From positions 9,736,001 through 9,800,000 of the forward strand of contig NC_088316.1 in NCBI RefSeq assembly GCF_910592395.1: a DNA stretch of 64,000 nucleotides, given 5' to 3'. The DNA is from Lineus longissimus. Its lineage: Eukaryota; Nemertea; Pilidiophora; Heteronemertea; Lineidae. Every line of letters begins with the position of its first letter. The stretch's first letter is position 1. Below are positions 1 through 11,385 of the stretch, piece by piece. Made by a program: the position numbers and the translations under genes. The notes beneath the pieces were generated by a model. It was not told the origin of the DNA and did no database searches. It was given only the letters and a program-made list of their open reading frames with translations.

Positions 1-1642
1 ATGTGTTCAAGATGTTCAAAATCTATTCAAGATGTTCAAAAATATATTGAATATTTTCAAATATATTCATGATTTTCAAAATATATGCAAGATTTTCAAA
101 ATGTATTCAAGATTTCAAAATTTATTCAATATGTTCAAAAATTTATTCAAGACTTTCAAAATATATTCAAAATATATTAAATGATGCTGTGGAAAATTTT
201 TTTTCAACCTTGCGTTGAAAAATATTCGAGACTCACTAACCGGATCAGTTCCTGCAGTGGTACATCTCCTGCATCACGCCGAAGATCGCACACAACATCC
301 TCAAAACTTGATGCAGTTATTAAATCATTTATATCATGGTTCACGCCATGCATATTCCTGCCCGCGGCCATGTTTTTATATGCGCAATGACGTCATCACT
401 TTCGGGGTCACTTGAGTCTTGAATATTTGTTACTCACTAGCATAATACCCGTGGCGCGGGTTGTTTTAGGGTGATGGCTTACAGTGGGGTCGGGGCAATT
501 TTGGTCAAATGAAATTTTATGTCTGGGGGTTGTGATGTTGTCTTGATTTTGATATGCGTAAAATAGGTCGATGTGTGATGTGGAGCACTCCGCGCCGACC
601 CAAGTGTTAACAAATCAAACATGATGATTTGGGGGGATGATTTTCCTCCAAATTACTTACAGTAAACGCGTTTTTGGCCAAAACGACCGGAAAAATCAAA
701 CTCCACCACTCTTCAAAGTGGTCTCGACTTATTTTGACGACCTATTTCGCGAATGGTGAAGAGTTGGCGTTTTACGAACTTAGTACAACAAATGCCGCGA
801 GCATAGTGGGTGGCAGCACCAGACGGAGGAAGTAGTTCGGCTAGGGTTTTTTCGACACCCTCCACCCTCCGGACTCCACTCGTTCCGGAACACTCATTTA
901 CTTGTCAATCTGCAGTGGTAGCCTGTTTTTATCGCAGTAAAGAAATGTTAATCGGGATTTTATATCATATTTTATATTTGCCCCGGGTATTCATATAGGG
1001 AGCTGTGCGCTACTTTGCGCCCAGTGCTTGGGTCGGGTGAGGCGGTTTTGTTATGATGAGACGTCTATCATGTGATGAATTCCCATACGGTACTTCGAAA
1101 AATTAAGAGCGATTAACAACGTAAGGTGAAAGAGTACGACCAAAATAAAGGGTGAAAATTGCGGAAATGGATGAATGCTTTAAGCATAGTGGCCCCAATA
1201 CTTCCCCAGCTTATCTTTGTATAATCCCACACTTTTGATTTAACAGATGGCCCCATATGCAAATCAGACCTGCTGAAAAGGCCCCTGCCCATATATAGAA
1301 AGAACAAAAAATGTTATTTCTCCTAGATCGCTGCAAATTTTACCAATTTAACCCGGCGAGGTGCATTTCCTGAAAGTCGTGGTTGATATTATCAACCACG
1401 ACTTTCAGGAAAAGTTTCGAGGTCATCCGATCTGAACTGACGAAGGAGATGTGTGACAAACTATTTCAGCTCTACGTCCATTATAGTAGTGGTTGTTGAA
1501 CAGTTTTTTCCAGAACATCATTGAATATAATGAATATATTTTGAAAATCTTGAATATATTTTTGAACATCTTGAATATTTTTTTTTCTTTCAATTCTTGA
1601 ATAATATTCCTGAGTCTTGAATATTTTCTTGTTTGGCGTGCC
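1..1642. mobile_element. fold-back element A, left end outside the window
   Basis: The first ~180 bases are a decayed tandem array of TTCAAGATTTTCAAAATATA-like units. The reverse complement of the same kind of array lies at about 1520-1630, and the two arms align through their inner edges (ATGATGCTGTGGAAAA on the left against ATGATGTTCTGGAAAA on the right strand). The right outer end reads GGCGTGCC at 1635-1642, so the element would begin GGCACGCC. That is the same terminus as the element at 6173-7237. The interior (about 236-1489) shows no credible coding sequence. The left terminus lies before base 1. Confidence 0.55.
1366..1412. repeat. perfect 23-bp palindrome with 1-nt spacer
   Basis: Bases 1366-1388 are exactly complementary in reverse to 1390-1412, around a single T at 1389 (core GGTTGATATTATCAACC). 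It lies inside fold-back element A. It could be a small hairpin-forming insertion or a recombination product. No function can be assigned. Confidence 0.9.
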
Positions 1643-2957
1643 ATAATTATGTCCAGTCCAAATCGCAATTGTTATCCCTAAATTCACGTCATTAGTGCAT
1701 CAAGGCACGTCATTGACATGTGAGTTTTGTATTCAGCTAAGGCCTGCGTATGAGAATTTGAAGGATTAAACGCAGAAAAGGACCAACAAACATGCTTTTT
1801 CTCCGTCTGTGGTTATCTGTTGGCGGTTTTAAATAGATGTGAGCTAATATAGTTGTTTTACTTGTAGCAGCCGCATTATCTGAGTGAACAGCCGTACCAC
1901 GATGGTCAACGTACACGATTTACCAAATGCGTAGCAATGCTTTATGACTTTTCTTGAGCAGACGGAAATTTAGATGAAAGTCATTTTTCATTAACTCTGC
2001 AAAATCCTTTCCATATTGCGCCTTGGAAACTACCGTAATTATGAGAATGAGCCAATTTTAAGTGTTTCACCCACTCAAAGTTCTTTCGTAATTTGAAATA
2101 GGTCAATTATTAGCTCCTTCGTAGATCATGCAATGGTCCTCTAGAAATCATCCCTGCAGTCGAAGTTCGATAATATCTAACCATTAACTATTCACATGAC
2201 CAAGCTAAGGATCTCTGCTACACTGTGTGTTGCAAATAGGTATTTCATCTCCTACCATTAGGATGATATTAGAATATCAAATTGGTACATCACATCAAGA
2301 CGTACACTGATCAACACAGACAAAAGTACGGATGCACAGCCTTTCGGGTGTAAGGATCAACCATGTTAAAACAGGTAAAATATCGTTATAGGGCAAACTT
2401 CAAACGTATTTTTCTCATTTTAGAGGACGGTATTTTGTCCAGCTTAAAGTAAAAGCTTCTGAATGGATTTGTAGAAAGTTTTTTGTCATGGTTTATCAGT
2501 CCACTAAAGGTCTATTTTGCAGTACATCAATGCCGTTAATCAGCTAAATCTTGGGTGCAGAAGTGAGACTTCTCTTCTTGAGTCAATTACCTTTTGGTTA
2601 GCGTGCTGCCATTTAATCACATCCACCTTTTTGATACCTTACCGACTAATAACAAAAATTCTGAGATTCAGTGTTAGTTTTCTCTCCTACGTCATCAACG
2701 CGGGGATCTGAGACCATTGCCGTATCCAATAGGCCACGGCGCTCTTTCTGAAACGCGATCTTATGTGTGGATCTTACGCTTAATATTTCGTCAATTGAAA
2801 TATTCTTTAAAGCATTTTCACATTCGCCCAGTGTATTAAATCAGAGACGCGTGCACTGTCACTGTCATGATTGTGATTAACCTGTGCAACTGAGGGAAAA
2901 ACGTTTAGGGCCTGCGCAAAAGAACTGCCGTATATATACATTAAAGCTCCCGTACCT
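1643..2957. other. unassigned non-coding stretch
   Basis: Only short unsupported ORFs occur here. I see no recognisable domain, tandem array or terminal repeats. Confidence 0.5.
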
Positions 2958-2960
2958 CTA

Positions 2961-3047
2961 CAGGGTGGCCCAGAATTATTTTCCCATGCACAATAGTATT
3001 CTATTGTGTATCCATTGTCTGAGGGAAAATAATTCTGGGCCACCCTG
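2961..3047. mobile_element. 87-bp mariner-type MITE
   Basis: A short palindromic element: the outer 25 bases starting CAGGGTGGCCCAGAATTATT are perfectly repeated in inverted orientation ending at 3047. TA dinucleotides flank both sides (2959-2960 and 3048-3049), the target duplication expected of Tc1/mariner-type transposition. The centre holds a second small inverted repeat around CAATAG/CTATTG. There is no coding capacity. Confidence 0.85.
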
Positions 3048-3049
3048 TA

Positions 3050-5420
3050 GACAGTGCTACTACACTACTCATTTCCAGACAATATTTCGACCTCCTCAGG
3101 ATATTTTCGTCCGACAGTTAATCGATAAAGAAACCTGACCGAAAATCTATTATTTCAGTAACTCGTCACTGACATCCTGCAGAATGTTATATATCACACC
3201 ATTTAATATGATATTTGCATTTAAAATATCTTTTGGTAGAATATTGATAGACATATTTGACTTTGTTTTGGAAGAGGTTGTTGATCCTCATGCATGCATT
3301 CAAATTAGTAAGTGAATGATGTTTAAAAATCATTACACGTTAGGAAATTAACTGTCATTCACTATTAATGTCTTATATCACTGAATTGAATCAATTGGCG
3401 CTATTTTTCGAAATTGTTCCCGTTGATAGATTTGTTTTTCTTTGCCTATTCAACAGCCTCGACTATCCGTTTAACTGCTAGTCGTGAAGGAAGCCTTATT
3501 ATTCATCCGCAAGTCGTAACAGTGACAATGGAGTGATTGGCAGTAATTGCGTGCTTCTAAGAGCATAATGTTTACACAAGACCTGCGCTCCCGTCTACCT
3601 GACGATACCTTACCCAAGACCAACATTCTTCGGCGTTGGATTAGATTAGGCATAGATAGGTCACAAATTGGTAATCTTCAGCAATGTTGTGATAATAAGC
3701 TGTATGATGCATGGCTTATTGTACATAAATCACCCCATCCTAAAAAATGAGACCAAAATTGGTGTGTTTTGGTAGGAATCGAATGAAATGCTAGGGGTTG
3801 AAAATTGGATATTTTTGTGTGATTCTAGTTGGACATTTTTCGCTCGCTTATACATTTTTGGTGCTATCCAACTCGGCTGCTATGGTTTTTATGCATGCAT
3901 ATCAGCTTTAACATGTTTAACCTTAATCTTAATTTCTTGGCTAACCCATTTCAACATAATTACTGACTACAACATAAACAATAACGTAAGAGTCACAACG
4001 CTTCGTTTCGGGATGTTTTGCAATAGTTATGATATCATATAATTGCTTTAGCCGAAACCACACTGCATGTTCCTATTTGGTAAGGGCGGTTTCGAGAACT
4101 GTAATATTTACTTTCAACGGAGTCTTTCAATAAGACTCAGCTTTCAACAAGTAACTTAGACCTGACATCATTAGGGTAATTTCGCCTAATAATGTATAGG
4201 CTGCGTAGAGTGGCTTAGCAGTGAATTGGCATTTATTAGTGAACTGTAGCGCCAATCTGCCGTTGTCTTTCCGAGATCGCGCCAATGATTCTACTCCAAC
4301 GGCGCCTTTGGCAATGAATTTTAAACTTCATCTCTAAATCCTTGAATTGAATTGAATTTCCTCGACATTATGACTTCCTGCTTGCTCGTGTATGCCTTCG
4401 AAGAAATCCTTATTGTTTTCTCTCAACAGCTGCAACAAAGTTCGCTCAAAATGCCATTCGTTTTCTACACGTTATGCGACATACAAATCTAAGGTGGGAA
4501 AAGGTTTGCAAAATAAAAACATGTGCTTACCGTGAGAGGAAATGACGACCCATCAGAAACAGACAAACGATGAGTTCATTTTAAGGGGCGTTCAGACCAG
4601 CATCTATATAATAATACTGGAAGGGGGACGAATAAACTCACACTTGCCGATGTTGTTTTGCCTCGAAATTCGGCATGGTTGTTTGGAATATACTCTCCTG
4701 ATGCAACGTATAGGTCAAATCGCTAATCATACATGAAAAGTATTAAAATTTAAAGATTTTATATAGATTTTCCCCGTCTCAGTCTTACTCCGACCGCCAT
4801 GTTTTCGCAGCAAGTGTCAGTAAATTTTTGAAGATCGACCATTTTGCAACTTCTTTTTAAGCCCTCGATTCGACTATACGATTCGACATGCATTTTTAAA
4901 CTTGCTTCCTCGGCACCATTTGTCAAAGTCAGCGGCCAATTTATTCTTGCATTTGTCAGGAAAACGCAAGAACTCACTTGCTAAAGCACTCATTTGCGAT
5001 TTCGCTGGAAGTTTCTCTACGCGTTGCTAATGACGTCATCACAGAGAGAATCACACCGTTCGTGCGAATTTGCGAGATTGTCCAAGTTGAATTTGTCGAC
5101 TGCATGTTGAGCAAGGCGAGTGCAATTTTGTCGTTCTAAAAAGGAAATTTCCCACAAATAATGACTGCATGCCGGAATATCTGATCGACCCACCGCCGCG
5201 CCGACAAGTTGAGTCGCGACGGCGCGGTGTAGGCCTAGCATACCGCCTGGCCCAATAGATCGCGCGCCCTACACCACCAATGCCAACGGCCAAGCACCAA
5301 TCCATCAGCAATGATCAGCGTGTCATTGTCAACCAACGCCAGCCGCCCAGCAACTTACATGTACAAAGGTTGCACTCATTTACGTTCGTATGTTCGTTCA
5401 GTGATATTGTCCGGAAATAG
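3050..5420. other. unassigned non-coding stretch
   Basis: No ORF here resembles a known protein. GC-richer sequence with several AGGCCTA motifs begins around 5170. No repeat structure was resolved. Confidence 0.5.
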
Positions 5421-5519
5421 GTAGGCCTAGCCGAGGGTGGTGGTAGGCTGGGTCCTATCATAATCATATTCATAGGCCTAGCCGAGGGTGGTGTGGTGGT
5501 AGCCGGCTGGGTCCTATCA
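5421..5519. repeat. two-copy tandem repeat
   Basis: The segment TAGGCCTAGCCGAGGGTGG followed by a variable GGT run and GCTGGGTCCTATCAT occurs twice in succession (about 5422-5462 and 5475-5519), joined by a short AT-rich spacer. Local duplication. Confidence 0.75.
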
Positions 5520-5728
5520 TGCAAAAGACAAAAGTCAATAAAGAAATAAATGCGTGTCCGGCAACGCCCCCACAACTGGCCTTTTGGGTGACTCCAGAAA
5601 CTACCGGGCCGATTTCTTCAAAGTTTGGTTTTTATATTTCAGTAACCATGGTTACGATATAGGGGCCATTTTGCGTACTCCAATACATTAATTTGCTGTA
5701 CATTACTTTGTATCACCTATGCGTACAC

Positions 5729-5750
5729 GGGGGGGGGGGGGGGGGGGGGG
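5729..5750. repeat. 22-nt poly-G tract
   Basis: An uninterrupted run of 22 G. Homopolymer length is unreliable in assemblies. Comparable G or C runs occur near 13490, 13622, 26410, 29763, 30267 and 50660. Confidence 0.8.
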
Positions 5751-6172
5751 TATCTAACAAATTGGAAAAATGTGTGTACATACTGAACGGATGACAAACA
5801 AAACACGGTCAGTGGCACAGCCTATGATAATATAGGCCTGCCTTTCAACTCTAGCTACCACCCGAATTATGCCCACTACACGGTTATGCTAGTTTATTGT
5901 TATTATCCGATTGTATCCCTCCAACACTGTAATGGGAACACCTTATTTCTATTGTGCTACGAAGGTTAACCAGTACTTTTTCCCACCCCGACAACTAGAT
6001 TTCTGACATTACTAATGTCAGTAAATGTGTCGTGTTGAAATGTGTTAGGGCACAGCCGCTGAGATGCGTTCTTGCATGGGTGGCCAATTTCGGTGGTTAT
6101 TCGGCACATTTCAATTATAATGAGGAGGCATGTTGGCTGTTTCAATAACATTGATGGCTTGAATGAATCTAT
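5751..6172. other. unassigned stretch
   Basis: Nothing recognisable between the poly-G tract and the fold-back element. Confidence 0.5.
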
Positions 6173-7237
6173 GGCACGCCGTTTGCTTTGAAAATTCCAA
6201 AAGAATATAAATATCATCGAAAAGGAAAAACACACGGTATCTTGGAATCAATGACTTAAATTTACAAATATTACTTACTTATTTTTAAGAAATATTATTT
6301 GTCCAAACAAAAATATATAGCGAGGGAAAATATGTCATCGAACAAAAAAAATGTAATCGAACATTCAAAAAATGTCATCCAACAAAAAAAGACATCGAAC
6401 AAAAAAGTAATAGAACATTTTTTAGAAATATCATCGAGAAAAAAAGTCATCCAACAAAAAAGTAATCAAACAAAAGTATAAGCCAACATTAAAAAAATAA
6501 ATCGAACATTATGACGTCACTAGTTCTTTTGAACTGCTTTCCCGTGGTACATGCGGTTGGCTAAATTTAATGGCGGAGGAACGCAATCGCGGGTCTGCAG
6601 CAGCTGTCAATTTGTCAGCTGCTGAACGTGAGTTAACTGGGAATGATATCGTGAATACTTTAATTGAGAGTGGGGGACTCACAAACATTTCGGAAGGGCC
6701 GTAAAGAAAAGTATGAGTAAAACAGATCAAGATTTTTCAATATTTGGAGTGATTTGTACTTATCATGCCATAATAAAACATTTTTATCCCAATGATTTTT
6801 TTATTCGTCGCACCAATAAAGTAGGTACTAGCACAACATTGTCGGACTTGGCCAGAATACTCAAAGTTCAAACAGTAAACAAGTACACGTGCCAAGGCCA
6901 AGGTCGGGGATTGCACACACAAGAAATGATGACGTCAAAATGTTCAATTTCTTTTCTTCATATTCGATGACTGTTTTATTCGATGATATTTTTTTAAATG
7001 TTCGATAACTTTTTTTGTTGGATGTCTTTTTTTGTTGGATGAAATTTTTTTGAATGTTCGATTACATTTTTTGTTCGATGACCCGTTTTCACTCGCTTTA
7101 TTTTTGTTTGGTCTGATAATATTTCTTAAAACAAAGTAATATTTGTAAATTTGAGTCATTGATTTCAAGATATTGTGTTTTCTTTTCTTTTTGATTATAT
7201 TCAATTTTTTTGGAATTTTTGAAGCAAACGGCGTACC
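6173..7237. mobile_element. fold-back element B with ~300-bp inverted arms
   Basis: The left arm (6173-6480) and right arm (about 6950-7237) are diverged reverse complements. The outer part of each arm is unique (GGCACGCCGTTTGCTTTG on the left, GGTACGCCGTTTGCTTC on the right strand). The inner part is a decayed array of short units such as ATCGAACAAAAAA and TCATCCAACAAAAAA. AT dinucleotides abut both ends. The interior (6490-6945) holds one small ORF starting ATGGCGGAGGAACGC. Fold-back elements with simple-repeat arms are known in animals, but I do not recognise this family. Confidence 0.7.
6570..6704 (+). CDS. 44-residue ORF inside fold-back element B
   Basis: The ORF starts at an ATG in good context (ttaATGG) and encodes MAEERNRGSAAAVNLSAAER followed by a polar tail ending ISEGP. 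It looks like an initiation exon or fragment rather than random sequence, being Ala/Glu/Arg-rich at the N-terminus. A captured host 5' exon is one possibility. No family recognised. Confidence 0.25.
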   Translation: MAEERNRGSAAAVNLSAAERELTGNDIVNTLIESGGLTNISEGP

Positions 7238-7911
7238 ATATGAATCAGTGTCGCTATATTTTCAACCCGTGCAGAACTAACATTACACAATATTGGTCAA
7301 TAAGACCCTCACGCTAGTGGGTTCACGGTGTATTTTTTCTTGTCCCCTCTAACTTTATCTCTAACTTTAAAGGGGGATATCTTAAGAAGTAATTGACGGA
7401 TTGAATTGCGATCAACGCCGTTTGTTAGAGGAAATCAATATCTTTATTTTGAGGCCAAAATGCGAAGATATGCTTCGATAGCTTTACAATAATGTGAAAA
7501 AATGCCCAATACGTAATTTTAAGTGGGACCTCTATGGTTATTCCTTTATGCTAATAAGTAAAATGTGTTTGAAGAGTCCATGTCAAAAAGCAATGTGCCT
7601 CCTTCAGTGTAATCTTGAATTTTGAATAATTGACTGAATGAAATTTACACGTCCTGTATACCGCAAAATCCAAAATGAATTTGCTCTAATGCCGTGCCTC
7701 AAAAAAACGTCTAAACAGATGGGGTTTTAGCACACGCCTGAAAATGTATGGCAACAGTCTTAGTCAGTTGACTTTCAAGACTGAGTACTATCCAAAGTCT
7801 AAGGAAGTTCCTGCCACCGTATCCGTCTCCAGGCGATACCTGGGGATCCCCAGGAGACAGTTGTCTTCAGACCTCATGGGTCGCCCGAGGTCAACGGGAA
7901 GAGAGCAAATA
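7238..7911. other. unassigned stretch
   Basis: No gene is visible. A perfect 16-bp palindrome CCTGGGGATCCCCAGG lies at 7839-7854. Confidence 0.5.
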
Positions 7912-8221
7912 CACTGTTGGGCAAAATGGTTGTCACCCCTGTAGAAAATTGTGAGTTTCAGGTTTATATCCATATTTCTCCACAATCATGGTCAGGTTTC
8001 TTTCATTCTTAGATTGAAATTGACATGAGTGACCTAATTCAATTTCGTCACAGGGTATGGCAGTCGTGTGATGTAATAAGACACTATAAAAGGAGTGTTT
8101 CTGCTGACCATGTCCTTTCGGTCCTATGCCTAGTCCACAGCTGACTAGGTGTTCGTGCATTCTCCTGGTTAACCAACGCAATCCTATTGGATTTTCTTGA
8201 CCAGCCAATGCAGAACTTGTC

Positions 8222-10064
8222 ATGCCCGGCCCATACAGCCAAATTCAGCGAGGTGAGGCCATTGGAAGGTGGCGCAGTGGGCAAGGTCCTGGCGCCATCG
8301 CCGAAGTGATGGGACTTTCGAAAAGGACGGTGCAAAGGTGGGTTTCGAAGTGGCGACAGGACGGTAATGTTAACGTTTGGAGACCTACTGGTCGTCCTTG
8401 GATAATGTTGACGCTAGTCGGACAACGGTAAAACGTAGGCTGATTGCTGCCGAGTATCATGCAAGAAGGCAGGTAGTCTGTCCAAAATTGACAGATGCGG
8501 CAAAACGTCGACGGCTTCTGTGGGCGAAAGCGCATGCTGACGTGCCGGACGAGACCCGTTTCTTGCTGTTCCGTGTTGATGGCAGGGTCAGAGTTCGTCG
8601 ATTACCAGGCGAGCAGCTTCGGGAAGACTGTGTAGGGCTGCGTGTTCCATTTGGAGGTGGTTCAGTCCATATCTGGGGCGCCATTCATTATCATGGAAAA
8701 ACTGCAGTCCGCGCCCTAGAGCAAAATGTAAACGGTCTCCTCTACTTGGAGTTCCTCCGAGATCACGTGCTCCCAGAAGCAAGGGCCCACTTCAAGGAGG
8801 ATACCGCGGTGACGTCACGTCTTTCCAAGATGGCGCTGCATATTGTAAACTCGATCCACGGCCAAGGGAAAATCAAGTCATCAAAAAAGTTAGATTTTTC
8901 GCATCAAATCAGAGTTATTAGTACTTTTCTGCTATGAAATAAGTCTTCAGACAATAAGCTATCATTTGAATAATGAAAAGTGCTGTTTTGATGGGGAAAA
9001 ATAGGGTTTTTTAAACCAAATAGCCGGGCACCGATCTTACAAAATTAGCGATGGTTTAAAACAGTCTCCCAGATATGGGGCAATCTCTTCATTATCATAA
9101 TGGGATTTGGAGGCATGTTTACAGATTTTATAAGTTCGAGACCTGCAGGACCTAAAACTCGCATAGATCCCCATAGATCCCCTCTATTTGTCGAGTTAGC
9201 GCCCCTGTAAGATCATGCATTTTCGGACACTAGAACGAAATCTTCCTGCGGATATCGCGGTTTCGGTGATGATTTAAGGAGAAATTGACTGTTCTTAGAG
9301 TTGTATGGGACAGAAATGAGTTCATACTTCATGAATACATGAATATATTATGATATGGGCGGGCTTCTAAGTCAAAACAATAACAAACTCAACTGCATCT
9401 CTACTGTATATTGCGTAGTGCATTGCCTAGTGTATTTCGTAGTGTATTTTACCGGAGACATTATTTCCGCACTTTGGCCACGCCAAACGTCTTTTTTATT
9501 CGTGGAAGTTGATCTGCTCTGTAAATATTATTTTACACAGGAAGAATCCATACTAGGTATTGCAATATTTCATGTCTTTTGGTGTTTTTGTGTACAGGAG
9601 CGCACCAGACAGTGTGACGTGGAGATGTGTTCAGTGCTGCTGCTGTCAGTAGACTGAATCTGATTGGCCATAGCGATCAGTAATATGGGTCGGGATCATG
9701 TGATGTGACGTCACCGCGGTATCCTCCTTGGGCCCACTTCGGCAACACCTAGACACTAGCAGACGACAACGCCAGACCCCACAGAGCAGCACTAGTGAAC
9801 AATTTCTTGCACGAACAAGACGTCAACCGTCTGGACTGGCCTCCTTACAGCCCGGATATGAACCCCATAGAGCACCTGTGGAACCATATCGGCAGAGAAC
9901 TCGAAAATGTGGACCCTCAGCCTCAGAACCTTGCCGACCTTGGTGATGCAATTGTCCGTATTTGGGGCGAAATCCCCCAACGAAGGATACAAAGCCTCGT
10001 TACAAGCAGGTCCCGACGAATTGCAGCGCTCATTGCTGCCCGTGGGGGCAATACGCGATATTAG
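8222..10064 (+). pseudogene. Tc1-like transposase, broken (copy 1)
   Basis: The N-terminal paired-like helix-turn-helix reads from 8222 (starting MPGPYSQIQRGEAIGRW, then GLSKRTVQRWVSKW). A deletion near 8400 removes the linker seen in copy 2, with a frame change. The catalytic region follows from about 8420, but a second deletion near 8550 removes the WRHIVFGGES block that holds the first Asp region. The 8794-9729 insertion splits the gene. The C-terminal part resumes after it and includes DWPPYSPDMNPIEHLW, where the Glu is the third catalytic residue, ending GGNTRY at 10064. It cannot encode an active enzyme. Confidence 0.9.
8794..9729. mobile_element. 936-bp MULE-like non-autonomous transposon
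   Basis: A perfect 25-bp terminal inverted repeat (left 8794-8818 starting AAGGAGGATACCGCGG, right 9705-9729) is flanked by an exact 11-bp direct repeat GGGCCCACTTC (8783-8793 and 9730-9740). The sister Tc1 copy has the uninterrupted site, which confirms insertion. A target duplication of 9-11 bp fits Mutator-like elements. A 100-residue ORF at 9355-9657 is not recognisable as a transposase. Confidence 0.88.
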
Positions 10065-10395
10065 GTATGCAAGCAGTGAGAAATAACCCAATTGTGCAAT
10101 TCCTATCAATTTGGACAATCAAATCTGGTCAGATGGAGAGAACAGAGTGAAACAATGACAAAGATGTTTTCCATAGTTTAGGTCCCTGATGAGCGTCCGT
10201 AGATAAAATGTCAATTAATAAGCAATTGATGGCAAACATGTGCAAGTTTATGGTCCAAAAACACCCGCTAATACCATGTGTGTAAAACTGCAAAGTTTCC
10301 ACTCATTAATGTTTACCATATCAAAATAAATTAAAAATGGATATGAAATCATATCTGCCATCGCAGGGGTGACAACCATTTTGCCCAACAGTGTA

Positions 10396-10790
10396 TGTGA
10401 ACAAGGGCAAGTCCGTTTCTTGCCCTGTACATGAGAAGCATTGTCTTGAACTCAATACGTTCACGGATTGGTAACAAGTGGAGACTTTGACCTCTGTGAC
10501 ATCACCAAGAGCAATTCCGGTTAGGGAGATTATTTCAGGAACTCCAACTGTTAACAGAACACTTAGCCCCCTAACAGGATTTGCACGGCATGCTTGAAAA
10601 GTAGGTTAGGCATTGATGTAGCCTTATAAGATACACCCACCAAAAAAAGTGTCGCTCTACATGTAACTCCAACCATTGAATTTAAAATGGCAAACATGAA
10701 TTTCCAAAATGGCCACTGCAAAATTGATTTAGAACTAAATATAAAAAGTGAGATAAAATTGAAAAGGAAAATAAATAAAGGAAAAAAAGA
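10396..10790. other. unassigned stretch
   Basis: No gene recognised. Contains the phrase gacctctgtgacatcaccaag, similar to the dispersed repeat family at 10985-11385. Confidence 0.4.
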
Positions 10791-10794
10791 TGAC

Positions 10795-10880
10795 AAAAAC
10801 CTGCGCCGTACATGGGGATTGAACCCATGACCTTGATATTACCATGCGGAAAAACACATTCCACCATATTTGATTCGACC
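10795..10880 (-). repeat. tRNA-derived SINE-like fragment
   Basis: On the minus strand the sequence contains AAGGTCATGGGTTCAATCCC, resembling the TpsiC arm and B box of a tRNA, followed by a T-rich tail. A convincing acceptor stem is missing, so this is a tRNA-derived retroposon or pseudogene rather than a functional tRNA. Confidence 0.45.
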
Positions 10881-10984
10881 ATATTTGGAGTCTGATAGGA
10901 CCGAAATCTGGCGTACACATATAAAGTATCTGCATAAACCCTTTCTTGAAATTTTATTCTCCTAAATATAACAATAACGAAACG

Positions 10985-11385
10985 TACCACCGGACGGTGA
11001 AATTTTGAACGTTGACCTCTGTGACACTGAAAAAAGGGGGCAAATCAAAAACCCGTGTGATATGTGATCCTTATTTCATAAACTCGCTCTATCTACAATC
11101 ACTAGCTTTGAAACAAGTTTTCAATATGGTCGCCTAGAGACAGGAACGTACATGTAGGCAACATCGCGAAAATGAAATAATTCTCACAACATATACTATC
11201 ATTTCATGTTTCAGCCATATAGCCCCAGTATATACGACATGTGATCCGCTAACGGACGACGACATACGAGTGACCAAGGACGACGACGCACGATGGACGC
11301 CAAGGTATCGCATAAGTTCCCAACAGGTGAAAACTATGACTTCCATATGATAAAATACCGTAGTTTTCAATTATCCAAGATGTAA
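10985..11385. repeat. dispersed repeat related to 45155-45720
   Basis: GACCTCTGTGACACTGAAAA, then ATCAAAAACCCGTGTGATAT, then a CGACGACG-rich tail (11255-11310) follow the same order as in the array at 45155-45720 (GACCTATGTGACCTTGAAAA, ATCAAAAACCCATATGATCT, ACGACGACAG). Family unknown. Confidence 0.55.

Larger units (their letters stand above)
7912..10393 (+). mobile_element. Tc1/mariner-family element, copy 1
   Basis: The termini begin CACTGTTGGGCAAAATGG and are mirrored at 10393, with about 29 bp of inverted repeat continuing through TTGTCACCCC(T). TA dinucleotides flank both sides (7910-7911, 10394-10395). Both ends and the internal sequence are near-identical to copy 2 at 46073-48450. 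This copy has lost about 95 nt of the transposase linker and about 30 nt around the first catalytic aspartate, and carries a 936-bp insertion. Confidence 0.92.
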
